A stretch of 10,200 nt of DNA, from the NCBI GenBank assembly GCA_015490695.1, contig WFXK01000122.1, forward strand, positions 1-10,200. The letters are read 5' to 3'. The translations under genes were made by a program, and so were the position numbers. Positions 1-6,725 of this stretch are shown here, piece by piece. Each line of letters opens with the position of its first letter. Position 1 is the stretch's first letter. Below the pieces are notes generated by a model. That model was not told the DNA's origin. It searched no databases and worked only from the letters and a program-made list of their open reading frames with translations. The stretch comes from Bacteroidota bacterium. GTDB lineage: Bacteria; Bacteroidota; Bacteroidia; SpSt-205; S141-50.

Positions 1-468
1 TTGCACGCGCATGTGATCCTCTTTACGAAAACATTGACTTAATAGCACTGCTTGCGCACTAACCCCATAATAACGACCTTGAATCAACTGCTCATCAACC
101 GATAAATCCCCTTCTTGAATCCACCGCTGCCAAGGCTCCAATGCTATCCATTGCAGTTTTTTAAGCGTCTTAAAACTAATTGCACCATTTCCCTCGGGAA
201 GTACACCTTGTGGCTTAGGGAGAAAATAATAAAGTTGTTCTTTGTATTTAGCAAAAGGAAAAGCAGAAGAAAGCGGTAAATCTTCTAAAAACGCTTTCAC
301 CTTTTCAGAATCATCTTCCAAATAGCCAATAGCAACTAATGCCCAAGCAATGGCTGAAGCTAAAGTATCGGAATGAATAAACCCTTCTGTTTCTGTTAAC
401 TGTCCCGTAGGACGTGGACTAATATGCAAAGGAGAACGAAAATACAACAAAAAAGCACAAAGCTCCAT
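1..468 (-). CDS. csm4: Csm4, type III-A CRISPR effector subunit (partial, N-terminal 156 residues)
   Basis: Csm4 is the RAMP-family (Cas5-like) subunit that, with Cas10, caps the 5' end of the crRNA in the Csm complex and holds its repeat-derived tag. The reading frame begins at the ATG whose reverse complement lies at 466-468 and stays open to the left edge, so the C-terminal part is missing. Family features seen are the N-terminal strand 'FLLYFRSPLHI' (6-16), 'GFIHSDTLASAI' (29-40), 'SSAFPF' (72-77) followed by 'YYFLPKP' (84-90), and 'KTLKKLQWI' (104-112). These match the usual order at the start of Csm4 proteins. It starts 6 bases after the csm3 stop and is clearly in the same transcript. 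No Shine-Dalgarno sequence is seen, as is common in Bacteroidota. The identification rests on these motifs plus position after csm3. The alternative would be another Cas5-group RAMP, which is less likely next to csm2 and csm3. Confidence 0.9.
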   Translation of the reverse strand, partial: MELCAFLLYFRSPLHISPRPTGQLTETEGFIHSDTLASAIAWALVAIGYLEDDSEKVKAFLEDLPLSSAFPFAKYKEQLYYFLPKPQGVLPEGNGAISFKTLKKLQWIALEPWQRWIQEGDLSVDEQLIQGRYYGVSAQAVLLSQCFRKEDHMRVQ

Positions 469-474
469 AGCACC

Positions 475-1224
475 TTAAGTATTGGATGAAGAATGGTTGT
501 TCGGCGATAATGCATCCCAGGGTTTTGTATTTTTACTTTCTTCCCATACTACTTTGCCATTTTCTGTCTTTAGCTCATAGACTTTTACCTCTTTAATTCT
601 TAATTCAACATGCCCATAACCTCTTGATCCTGAACCACCTAAGTAATCGTGATTTAGTAATGCGATACCCGCTTTTAACAATTGAGCATTTTCATTTTCG
701 TTTTGGTTTTCAAAAACATTGACGACGATTTCTATATTAAACTTTGCGCCTGCGGGCACTCGTTCTGTGTTGCGTAAAGAACCATCTTTTGCCTTTCCTT
801 GGATTCGGTCAATAGCCGTTTCATATTTAACTTCCGTATAGGGATAATCGGTTGGCGCTCGTTCTAAACGTTCCTTAGACTCTTTAGTTAAATAAGCATC
901 CCGGAATAAGATACGGGAAGCGATACTTTCACCCTTTGTTAGAACTCCTCCGAAAAAGTTACATATAGGACAATTTGTATGATCTGAATTTTTCCGTTCA
1001 ATGTCTTCTATGCAGTTTTGTCCATAAGCTTGCTCTAACAAACTACGGATTTTTCCTTTCAGGGAGCTACCTGGGATAATGGGTTGGTTGTTTTTTAGGA
1101 CAGCACGGATGACAGGATTATCTAAACCGCCAATTTGCACCTTCTCTTGCCCTGCACCAATGTGCAAACCCGTCTTTAACTCCAACTCACCCCGAAGAAG
1201 GATTTTTTTTATTAAACGAGTCAT
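475..1224 (-). CDS. csm3: Csm3, backbone RAMP and target-RNA endonuclease of the type III-A complex
   Basis: Csm3 forms the repeated backbone of the Csm complex along the crRNA and cuts the bound target RNA at 6-nucleotide intervals. The 249 residues show the RAMP signature: 'TGLHIGAG' (18-25), then 'IGGLDNPVIR' (31-40), whose Asp35 aligns with the catalytic Asp33 of the Streptococcus thermophilus protein, then 'GSSLKGKIR' (52-60) and the glycine-rich loop 'LGGSGSRGYGHV' (195-206). Cys71, His82, Cys85 and Cys88 form a likely zinc site, as is typical of Csm3. The length is slightly above the usual 210-230 because of a Lys/Asn/Ser-rich tail (about 218-249). It lies 26 bases after csm2 and 6 bases before csm4. 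The ATG at 1224 fits the family N-terminus; another ATG five bases upstream is out of frame. The protein is predicted to be catalytically active. Cmr4 is the nearest alternative, but the neighbouring Csm2 and the HD-containing Csm1 argue for Csm3. Confidence 0.96.
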   Translation of the reverse strand: MTRLIKKILLRGELELKTGLHIGAGQEKVQIGGLDNPVIRAVLKNNQPIIPGSSLKGKIRSLLEQAYGQNCIEDIERKNSDHTNCPICNFFGGVLTKGESIASRILFRDAYLTKESKERLERAPTDYPYTEVKYETAIDRIQGKAKDGSLRNTERVPAGAKFNIEIVVNVFENQNENENAQLLKAGIALLNHDYLGGSGSRGYGHVELRIKEVKVYELKTENGKVVWEESKNTKPWDALSPNNHSSSNT

Positions 1225-1250
1225 GGCATTAGATTTTTAAGTTTATAAGT

Positions 1251-1769
1251 TTACTTAGGGTTAAACTCTCTATGAAAAGCCACGATGAATTCCAATAAAG
1301 AAATGAAATTTACAATATATCTTTTTTGTTCCTTAATATCTTTCAGGTTATTTGGACTGTCATCCGAAATCTCATCTAAATCTACAAGTTCAGTTAGCTT
1401 CTCTATAGCTTGTGAAATCGTGTTTAGAAAAATCTGTAGTTGCTTATTTTTTGGCTCTCTACCCTTTTCATAGCTGCTAAGTGCATAAACAAATGCAATA
1501 TCTTTATAAATTTTGTGAAGATCTTTTTCATAGGTCAATCGCGCTACTAAACGAACTACTTGCTGATAAAACTTCCTTACCTTCCTTTGAGAAAGCCCTT
1601 TAAGATGCTCTTCCACATTCTTCCTAAGTGCCTTCACATCGGACATGTTATAGCCATTTGTCATCCAGTCCTTTAATTTATCTCTTGATAACAATAAATC
1701 TGTTCCTTTCCCTGCATTTCCTTGTTTACTGCTTTGATAATGTTGCCCTGAACTCCTATTCCCTTGCAT
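1251..1769 (-). CDS. csm2: Csm2, small subunit of the type III-A complex
   Basis: Csm2 (Cas11 group) is the small all-helical subunit that lines the inner filament of the Csm complex next to Csm3 and contacts the target strand. The protein has 172 residues. Its first 22 are polar and low in complexity (Gln, Ser, Asn, Gly, Lys) and are probably disordered. The rest is helical, with the 'LSQRKVRKFYQQVVRL' segment (58-73) and the C-terminal 'SLLEFIVAFHREF' (157-169). The latter resembles the common Csm2 ending 'LLEAIVAYHKFY' as I recall it. It begins only 4 bases after the cas10 stop, consistent with coupled translation, and is followed by csm3 after 26 bases. Csm2 proteins are weakly conserved and usually about 120-150 residues, so the N-terminal extension makes this one a little long. 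Function is assigned by the two motifs and by the invariant csm1-csm2-csm3 order. Confidence 0.92.
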   Translation of the reverse strand: MQGNRSSGQHYQSSKQGNAGKGTDLLLSRDKLKDWMTNGYNMSDVKALRKNVEEHLKGLSQRKVRKFYQQVVRLVARLTYEKDLHKIYKDIAFVYALSSYEKGREPKNKQLQIFLNTISQAIEKLTELVDLDEISDDSPNNLKDIKEQKRYIVNFISLLEFIVAFHREFNPK

Positions 1770-1773
1770 AATT

Positions 1774-4488
1774 TTATGCAGATTTTAATTCTTTACTTAG
1801 GTTTTCAAACGCTCTTTTGAATAAAATAGCACATTGAATAGCGATAGCGAGGAGGACGAAGGCGCGTTCTGCATCTACATTACCACCATTGAGGGCACTA
1901 CCACCCCAATAAAATTGGTTAATCTTTTTAAGCACCTCAAGCAATGTTTTTTCGTTGTGATAACGTCCAATAGTATAAGCCAAATGGGCGAGGAACCTTA
2001 AATAAGTAGGAGAGCGTTTCATAACCACATCTATTTGCAGTCCTCCCCTTACCAAAGCATCATAATAGTAGTAATTAAGCCGATGTAAAAGACTGCTATT
2101 TAATCTACATAACTTTGGAATTAAGTCCATGACCCACTGCCATTCTTTGTAAGAAACAGGGATTTCAAAGAGTGTAAAAGCATTTTTATTAGGGTAGTGT
2201 TTGGCTTTTTCTTCCATCTCTCCAGCAATCTCCGCAGCTCTATGGATAGGGAACTTCGGTTTCATCAATAGCAATCCTACAGACAACGTAATATCTTCCC
2301 GCTCACAAACAAAACGCCGGAACTCCTCACGAAAATGGGTAATGAAATGCAGAACGACATCCCATCTACCAATAACAAAAAGGTCGTCACCTCCTGAATA
2401 AACAATCAATAAATGCTTACGATACCAAGCATTTTGATTTTGAAAGGTATTGATATATCCTGCAAAAAACCATTCTAAAAGAAAAGAAAGCGTAGAGAAA
2501 AAAGCAAAACTTTGATGTTCTGGAGGAATCCGTTCAGAGAACAATTTACCAAGATTATCTACATCGCAGCGCAACACTGCTAAATAAGTTGTTTCTAAGT
2601 CATCTCTATTGCTAATTGTCCATTTTTGTTCTTCCGATTTTTCATTTGTCTGGTTGTCTTCTATTTTGTCTGTAGGGAAAACACAATCCATTTCATCTAT
2701 TAAAGCGATCTCTTCAAAAGAAGCAAGCCGATAAGAAGCACTATCAACAGCATATAATGCATGTTTATTACCACCATACAAAAGGAATCCATAAGAAACT
2801 TTTGAAGAGAATGAAGATGGTAGAAAATCGGTATGATTTATTTTAAAAACAAATGTATTTTCTGGGATAGTCTCAGGTAATTGCTCACATACTATAACCC
2901 AAGTGTTATGGATTTTCATCTTTGCATCGCCTTTAGCTATGGATTTTAGTTCATATTGAGTAAAAAGAATATAGTTTGCCTTTCTTAAAGCTTTTCCCAA
3001 GGTAATTTGTTCATAAACGCTTTTTAATACGAAGACATCGTTTAAGACTTCCATATCCTTTTCGGGTGCGAAGCTTCCTGTAACGGCACATACTTGTTTC
3101 GCTCCTAAGCGCCCACCTTCTTCACTGCAGACAAAAAACTCATTAAAGTTTTGCTGTAACAAATCACTCCAACGGCGATGTTTCTGAGTATGGAGCCTTT
3201 TGCGAACGAGCTCCCATAAGTGAGCAAGAGTAGGCTTATTAGTACCTAAGCGCCCTTTATCTTCCTCCTCTAAAGTAATAAGGCGCCGCTTACCTTCAGT
3301 ATAAAATCCAAAAGGAATCCAATCAATACTAACGTAAAGAGTATTTTTATGACGCTTCCATAACCATTCCTGCAAATGTTTACGATAAGCTTTTAGTTTT
3401 TCTATGACTTCTTTCGTATTGGGAAGCAACAAATAAAATTTTCCTCCTGCCATGGATAAAATTTGCACAGGATACCCGTTCACTTCCTTCAAAAGTTCGT
3501 AAGCAATAACGTGGGTTAATAATTGTAAATAAAAGGAACGCCCTTTTAAAGCACTTTTAGCTTTACTTTGATAAATGTTATAAATAAAAGCTTGGATTCC
3601 CGAAAGGTCTCCCATCACTAATAGAAAAGGACGGTATTGCGCAATAGCCTCTAAGGAATTTTCCTTTATCAGAGAAAAGCGTTCTGCAGGGTTTTCTTGG
3701 CACCAATCATAGAGAGCTAAGGCAATAGCAGCGGTTGTTTTTAAGTGATGATAAAGACTAATAGTAGGTACTGTACCATAGGTAGACGAAGGAACTGCCC
3801 ATGTATACTTAAAAAGTAAATGAAGCAAAGTATTATAAAAAGCATCAAAATCGTCAGGACTACGCACCTCCTTTGCTAAGTGCTTAAAATCTGTTTCAAA
3901 AGCCTCCCAAAGTGTTTTGTATTTTGATGCTAAATTTTCGGCTTTTTCAAGTTCCTCGGGAAAACCACTTGTTGTAATATCCAAAGGTTTTAAGGGAAGT
4001 TGAAAAAACTTCTCAGGACTTTTTTCAATAACAGCGAACGGAGAGAGCATGGGCATGTACTGGAAGGGATAGGCATCTGAAGAAGGGCGAAAATTAATTC
4101 CATAGACTTCATCTGCTTCGCTTTCCGTTTCTACCCGTTGCATCCCACTGCTAATGTGGTCTGCATGAATAAGGATTTTTGTTAACAAATCTTTAACGTC
4201 TCCACGATGATGGCGTGCTGCAATCCTATATAGCGTTTCTTTCTCTGAGCTTTCTTTTATCTCCAAACGTTCCCACAATGTTTGGTAGTTTTCTAACCAT
4301 TGAAAAGTCCAACCTACGTGAACATAACTCCATTTGCCAGAGGATCCTGGAGCAATATCACCAATCTTATCTAATAAAGCCATGATCTTATTATACCCAC
4401 CCAAAGCATCGGCTCGCTGGGCAACTTTCCCTATATCATGGAGCAAAGCAGCAATAAGTAAAAGCCGTCTATCGTTGGGGCTGCTCAT
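1774..4488 (-). CDS. cas10: Cas10/Csm1, large subunit of the type III-A complex with HD nuclease and GGDD cyclase domains
   Basis: Cas10 is the signalling subunit of the Csm complex. On target-RNA binding the family makes cyclic oligoadenylates from ATP in its Palm domains and cuts ssDNA with its HD domain. The 904 residues show, in order: the HD domain with 'LLHDIGK' (His17, Asp18), 'RHHRG' (92-96) and 'HADHISSGMQR' (108-118); Palm 1 with 'GDLSGIQAFIYNI' (293-305); a linker where a zinc ribbon is usual; Palm 2 with 'LRCDVDNLGKLFS' (639-651) and 'YSGGDDLFVIG' (697-707); and a helical C-terminal domain. The intact His-Asp pair and GGDD predict both DNase and cyclase activity. The linker zinc site looks degenerate: one cysteine near each usual pair remains (Cys454, Cys467). 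The start is the first ATG, 39 bases after the ankyrin gene, and it places the HD motif close to the N-terminus as expected. csm2 follows after 4 bases. The HD domain and neighbours exclude Cmr2. Confidence 0.97.
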   Translation of the reverse strand: MSSPNDRRLLLIAALLHDIGKVAQRADALGGYNKIMALLDKIGDIAPGSSGKWSYVHVGWTFQWLENYQTLWERLEIKESSEKETLYRIAARHHRGDVKDLLTKILIHADHISSGMQRVETESEADEVYGINFRPSSDAYPFQYMPMLSPFAVIEKSPEKFFQLPLKPLDITTSGFPEELEKAENLASKYKTLWEAFETDFKHLAKEVRSPDDFDAFYNTLLHLLFKYTWAVPSSTYGTVPTISLYHHLKTTAAIALALYDWCQENPAERFSLIKENSLEAIAQYRPFLLVMGDLSGIQAFIYNIYQSKAKSALKGRSFYLQLLTHVIAYELLKEVNGYPVQILSMAGGKFYLLLPNTKEVIEKLKAYRKHLQEWLWKRHKNTLYVSIDWIPFGFYTEGKRRLITLEEEDKGRLGTNKPTLAHLWELVRKRLHTQKHRRWSDLLQQNFNEFFVCSEEGGRLGAKQVCAVTGSFAPEKDMEVLNDVFVLKSVYEQITLGKALRKANYILFTQYELKSIAKGDAKMKIHNTWVIVCEQLPETIPENTFVFKINHTDFLPSSFSSKVSYGFLLYGGNKHALYAVDSASYRLASFEEIALIDEMDCVFPTDKIEDNQTNEKSEEQKWTISNRDDLETTYLAVLRCDVDNLGKLFSERIPPEHQSFAFFSTLSFLLEWFFAGYINTFQNQNAWYRKHLLIVYSGGDDLFVIGRWDVVLHFITHFREEFRRFVCEREDITLSVGLLLMKPKFPIHRAAEIAGEMEEKAKHYPNKNAFTLFEIPVSYKEWQWVMDLIPKLCRLNSSLLHRLNYYYYDALVRGGLQIDVVMKRSPTYLRFLAHLAYTIGRYHNEKTLLEVLKKINQFYWGGSALNGGNVDAERAFVLLAIAIQCAILFKRAFENLSKELKSA

Positions 4489-4527
4489 TGCGTTGCAATT
4501 TTATAAGTTTTTTGAAAAATTCCAAAA

Positions 4528-6501
4528 TTAAAACGGGATTTCATTAGAGTTCTTAGGCTTTTTAAGCAACTCTTCTGCTGTTTTCCCCGATTGGTCCTTA
4601 ACGGAAGGGTCTGCACCATATCGCAATAATAGGTTGTAAACGCTTTCATGATGGGCATCCGCTGCATAATGCAAAGGCGTACGTTTATATTCTACTCTTT
4701 TTAAGGTCTTATATTCAACGGCGTCTCTAAAATCTTCAAAAGTAAAAAGGTCGTACATAGCCTTCACATCGTTATCTAAGGATTCGTAAAGATAATACAG
4801 TTGAGCGTCAGGAGGTTCATCATCGTATTCATAACCTTCACCATAGGGGCAATAGGCGGTTAGGCTATAGAAGTAGTAGTCTTTGACATTTACTTGTGCG
4901 CCACGTTCTAAAAGCATTTTAACCAATTTTTCATTTCCATGGATAGCAGCCCAGTGTAATGGGGTGCGTTGCCACTCTTCATTAACGGTTCTGTAAGTAG
5001 AAAGCACATATTCCTCATTATTAGAAACACCAAGGGCTTTTGCATACTCAGCAGGATAGCGCTCTGTATAAATGTACTCATTACCCCATTGATATTCTAC
5101 TCTATAGAGTTTCTCTTGCACATTCACCCTAGCCCCCTTCTCTAAAAGTTTTTCTGCAACAGAAGACAGGTTTTTCCGCAAGGCAGTACATAGTAAGGTT
5201 GTTTTCAATTCAAATTGGTCGTAGCCTGTGTCGTAAGCCATAGGGTCTTCTTCAAGTAAGGCGTAGTGCCTGGGGTCGGTGTGGTCAACGGTATAAATCC
5301 GCTGAATGTCTTTTTCATGTTCTAAAAGAAACAACAGCAGTTCTTCAGAACGTTCTTTTTCCATAGCAACCAAAAGGGGAGATTCTCCTGCTTTATTTAA
5401 TACATCGGTCTTAGCACCATGACGAATTAATAGCTGTGCACTGGCTTTATCTTGGACTAAATGCAAAGGAGTGTTTCCCTTAGTATCTTTTGCGTTTACA
5501 TTGACACCGAAATCAATCCAATATTGAATCATTTCCGTACCGTATTGTTGTTTAACCGCTCTGTGCAGTGGGGTAGTTCGCTCTGTGGCAATTTTCGCAC
5601 CGTAACGTTGTAGTAGCGTAGCCATCGCCACACTACGACAAAAATGTAAAGGGGGTTCTTTCCCTGCATTAGGGTCCGCTCCACTTTGTAATAAACGTTC
5701 AACTAAGGTTTTATTATCTTGCATTACTGCATAGTGCAGTGGTGTTAATCCATAGCCATCTTCAATGGATAAATTATCCACCCGCTCTAAAAGTAAATCT
5801 AATAACGCTGTGAAGGTTTCATCTTTAGCGTTCTGATGTACAAGGTAGTGTAAAACACTTCTTTTTTGTTTATCTTGTTTCTCTGGCGAAGCACCTTGTT
5901 CTAAAAGAAACTTTGCTAAAGCAACATTACGATTTTGTACTGCTACCATCAATGGGGTTCGCTGTTGACGGTCGGCAACATCTACCGCTACACCTTTATT
6001 TAAAATTAATTGAGCAATTCTTAGTTGTTCTTCTGGAGGATAAGCGCTTCGTGCTAAATAGTGCAGCATGCTTTGTCCTTCTTTATCTTTTTCATGGGCT
6101 TTTTCGGGATAATGTTCTAATACATACTGCAAAACAGCGAAAGGACATTGCCTCTGAAGAAGGGTTTGGAAATCTACTTCTTTTCCAATACGCTTCATTT
6201 TCTCTGTAGGGAGCAAAGGAAGTAGCAAATTAAGGGTTAGTTCAGGCAATGGCGTATGGAACAAATAACGAATCAAAGCCTCTTGTTCATTGGGTTTCAA
6301 ATATTTCAAAAGCAATGGTAGTATAGGCTGATTGTGTTGCAGTCTTTCAGGCTCTTTTAAGAGCGTATAAAGAAGACTACGAGCATTCAAGGTTTTTTGT
6401 TTTAAGGCTTCTTCTAATTGCTGCATTGTTCTTTGCAGCTGCTCTTCTTGGATTTCTTGCGGCTGCTCTAAAATCAATTGCTTCAATTGTTTGATATCCA
6501 T
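4528..6501 (-). CDS. Ankyrin-repeat protein, first gene of the type III-A operon, function unknown
   Basis: A 657-residue soluble protein with no signal peptide or membrane segment. Residues 1-130 are helical, leucine- and glutamine-rich, without clear repeats. From about 138 onward there are roughly eleven ankyrin repeats, many with the 'TPLHYA' and 'LLxxGAxxNxxD' signatures: starts near 138, 178, 212, 248, 281 (short), 305, 339, 369, 432, 510 and 605, then a half-repeat cap at 637-648. The last repeats are separated by insertions rich in Tyr, Asp and Glu (403-431, 463-509, 541-604). Ankyrin repeats bind proteins; no CARF, HEPN (Rx4-6H), PD-(D/E)xK, protease or toxin motif is visible. The gene sits directly behind a promoter and 39 bases before cas10 on the same strand, so it is probably co-transcribed with the Csm genes. 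A role as accessory, regulator or anti-phage effector of the complex is inferred from position only. A bystander housekeeping ankyrin protein is the main alternative. Confidence 0.9.
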   Translation of the reverse strand: MDIKQLKQLILEQPQEIQEEQLQRTMQQLEEALKQKTLNARSLLYTLLKEPERLQHNQPILPLLLKYLKPNEQEALIRYLFHTPLPELTLNLLLPLLPTEKMKRIGKEVDFQTLLQRQCPFAVLQYVLEHYPEKAHEKDKEGQSMLHYLARSAYPPEEQLRIAQLILNKGVAVDVADRQQRTPLMVAVQNRNVALAKFLLEQGASPEKQDKQKRSVLHYLVHQNAKDETFTALLDLLLERVDNLSIEDGYGLTPLHYAVMQDNKTLVERLLQSGADPNAGKEPPLHFCRSVAMATLLQRYGAKIATERTTPLHRAVKQQYGTEMIQYWIDFGVNVNAKDTKGNTPLHLVQDKASAQLLIRHGAKTDVLNKAGESPLLVAMEKERSEELLLFLLEHEKDIQRIYTVDHTDPRHYALLEEDPMAYDTGYDQFELKTTLLCTALRKNLSSVAEKLLEKGARVNVQEKLYRVEYQWGNEYIYTERYPAEYAKALGVSNNEEYVLSTYRTVNEEWQRTPLHWAAIHGNEKLVKMLLERGAQVNVKDYYFYSLTAYCPYGEGYEYDDEPPDAQLYYLYESLDNDVKAMYDLFTFEDFRDAVEYKTLKRVEYKRTPLHYAADAHHESVYNLLLRYGADPSVKDQSGKTAEELLKKPKNSNEIPF

Positions 6502-6532
6502 AATATGCTTTATTAGGATTCAAAAAAGGGCG

Positions 6533-6563
6533 CAAATTTACAATATAAATTTTAATCTTGCAA
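6533..6563 (-). promoter_or_regulatory. Bacteroidota-type promoter of the ankyrin-csm operon
   Basis: On the minus strand, 'TTG' (6561-6563) is followed after 20 bases by 'TAAATTTG' (6533-6540). The latter is an exact fit to the Bacteroidota -7 consensus TAnnTTTG, and the former to the core of the -33 element. Transcription would start near 6526, leaving a leader of about 25 bases that is A/T-rich and has no Shine-Dalgarno sequence. No comparable element was noticed in the short gaps between the downstream genes, so this may drive the whole operon. The bases between it and the 21-base repeats (6564-6649) show nothing else. Confidence 0.7.
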
Positions 6564-6649
6564 CTACTTATACGAACGAGTATCCTCATTGGATTCTTGT
6601 CTGAAATCCAAGAAACAATTTTTTCTTGCTGAATACCAGTAAGATTATT

Positions 6650-6713
6650 GATGCTATAAATTTATCTTATGATGCTATAAAAAATTCTTATAAGCCTATA
6701 AAGTGAGTTCCAT
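6650..6713. repeat. Two to three tandem 21-base direct repeats upstream of the operon promoter
   Basis: 'GATGCTATAAATTTATCTTAT' without its last base begins the first unit at 6650-6670. The second unit (6671-6691) keeps 17 of 21 positions, sharing GATGCTATAAA at the left and TCTTAT at the right. A third, weaker unit (6692-6713) keeps CTATAAA and a final AT. The spacing of two helical turns would place the same face of each unit on one side of the DNA, as in operator or iteron sites. They lie about 90-150 bases upstream of the -33 element. A regulatory role is inference; simple AT-rich duplication is possible. Confidence 0.5.
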
Positions 6714-6725
6714 AAGGTGTATGGA

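Noticed and set aside
4485..4667. Minus-strand 60-codon frame bridging the ankyrin and cas10 genes
   Set aside because: It is an out-of-frame reading of the last ankyrin repeat and the 39-base gap, without a family match.
5913..6209. Plus-strand open frame of 98 codons inside the ankyrin gene
   Set aside because: It is antisense to clear ankyrin repeats, with no family match or promoter.
4528..6501. HEPN RNase motif in the ankyrin protein
   Set aside because: The nearest candidate, 'RYLFH' at residues 78-82, has only three residues between Arg and His, whereas the HEPN motif needs four to six; no second supporting feature is present.
6377..6589. Minus-strand 70-codon frame overlapping the start of the ankyrin gene
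   Set aside because: It covers the promoter and the first 125 bases of the ankyrin gene in another frame and encodes nothing recognisable.
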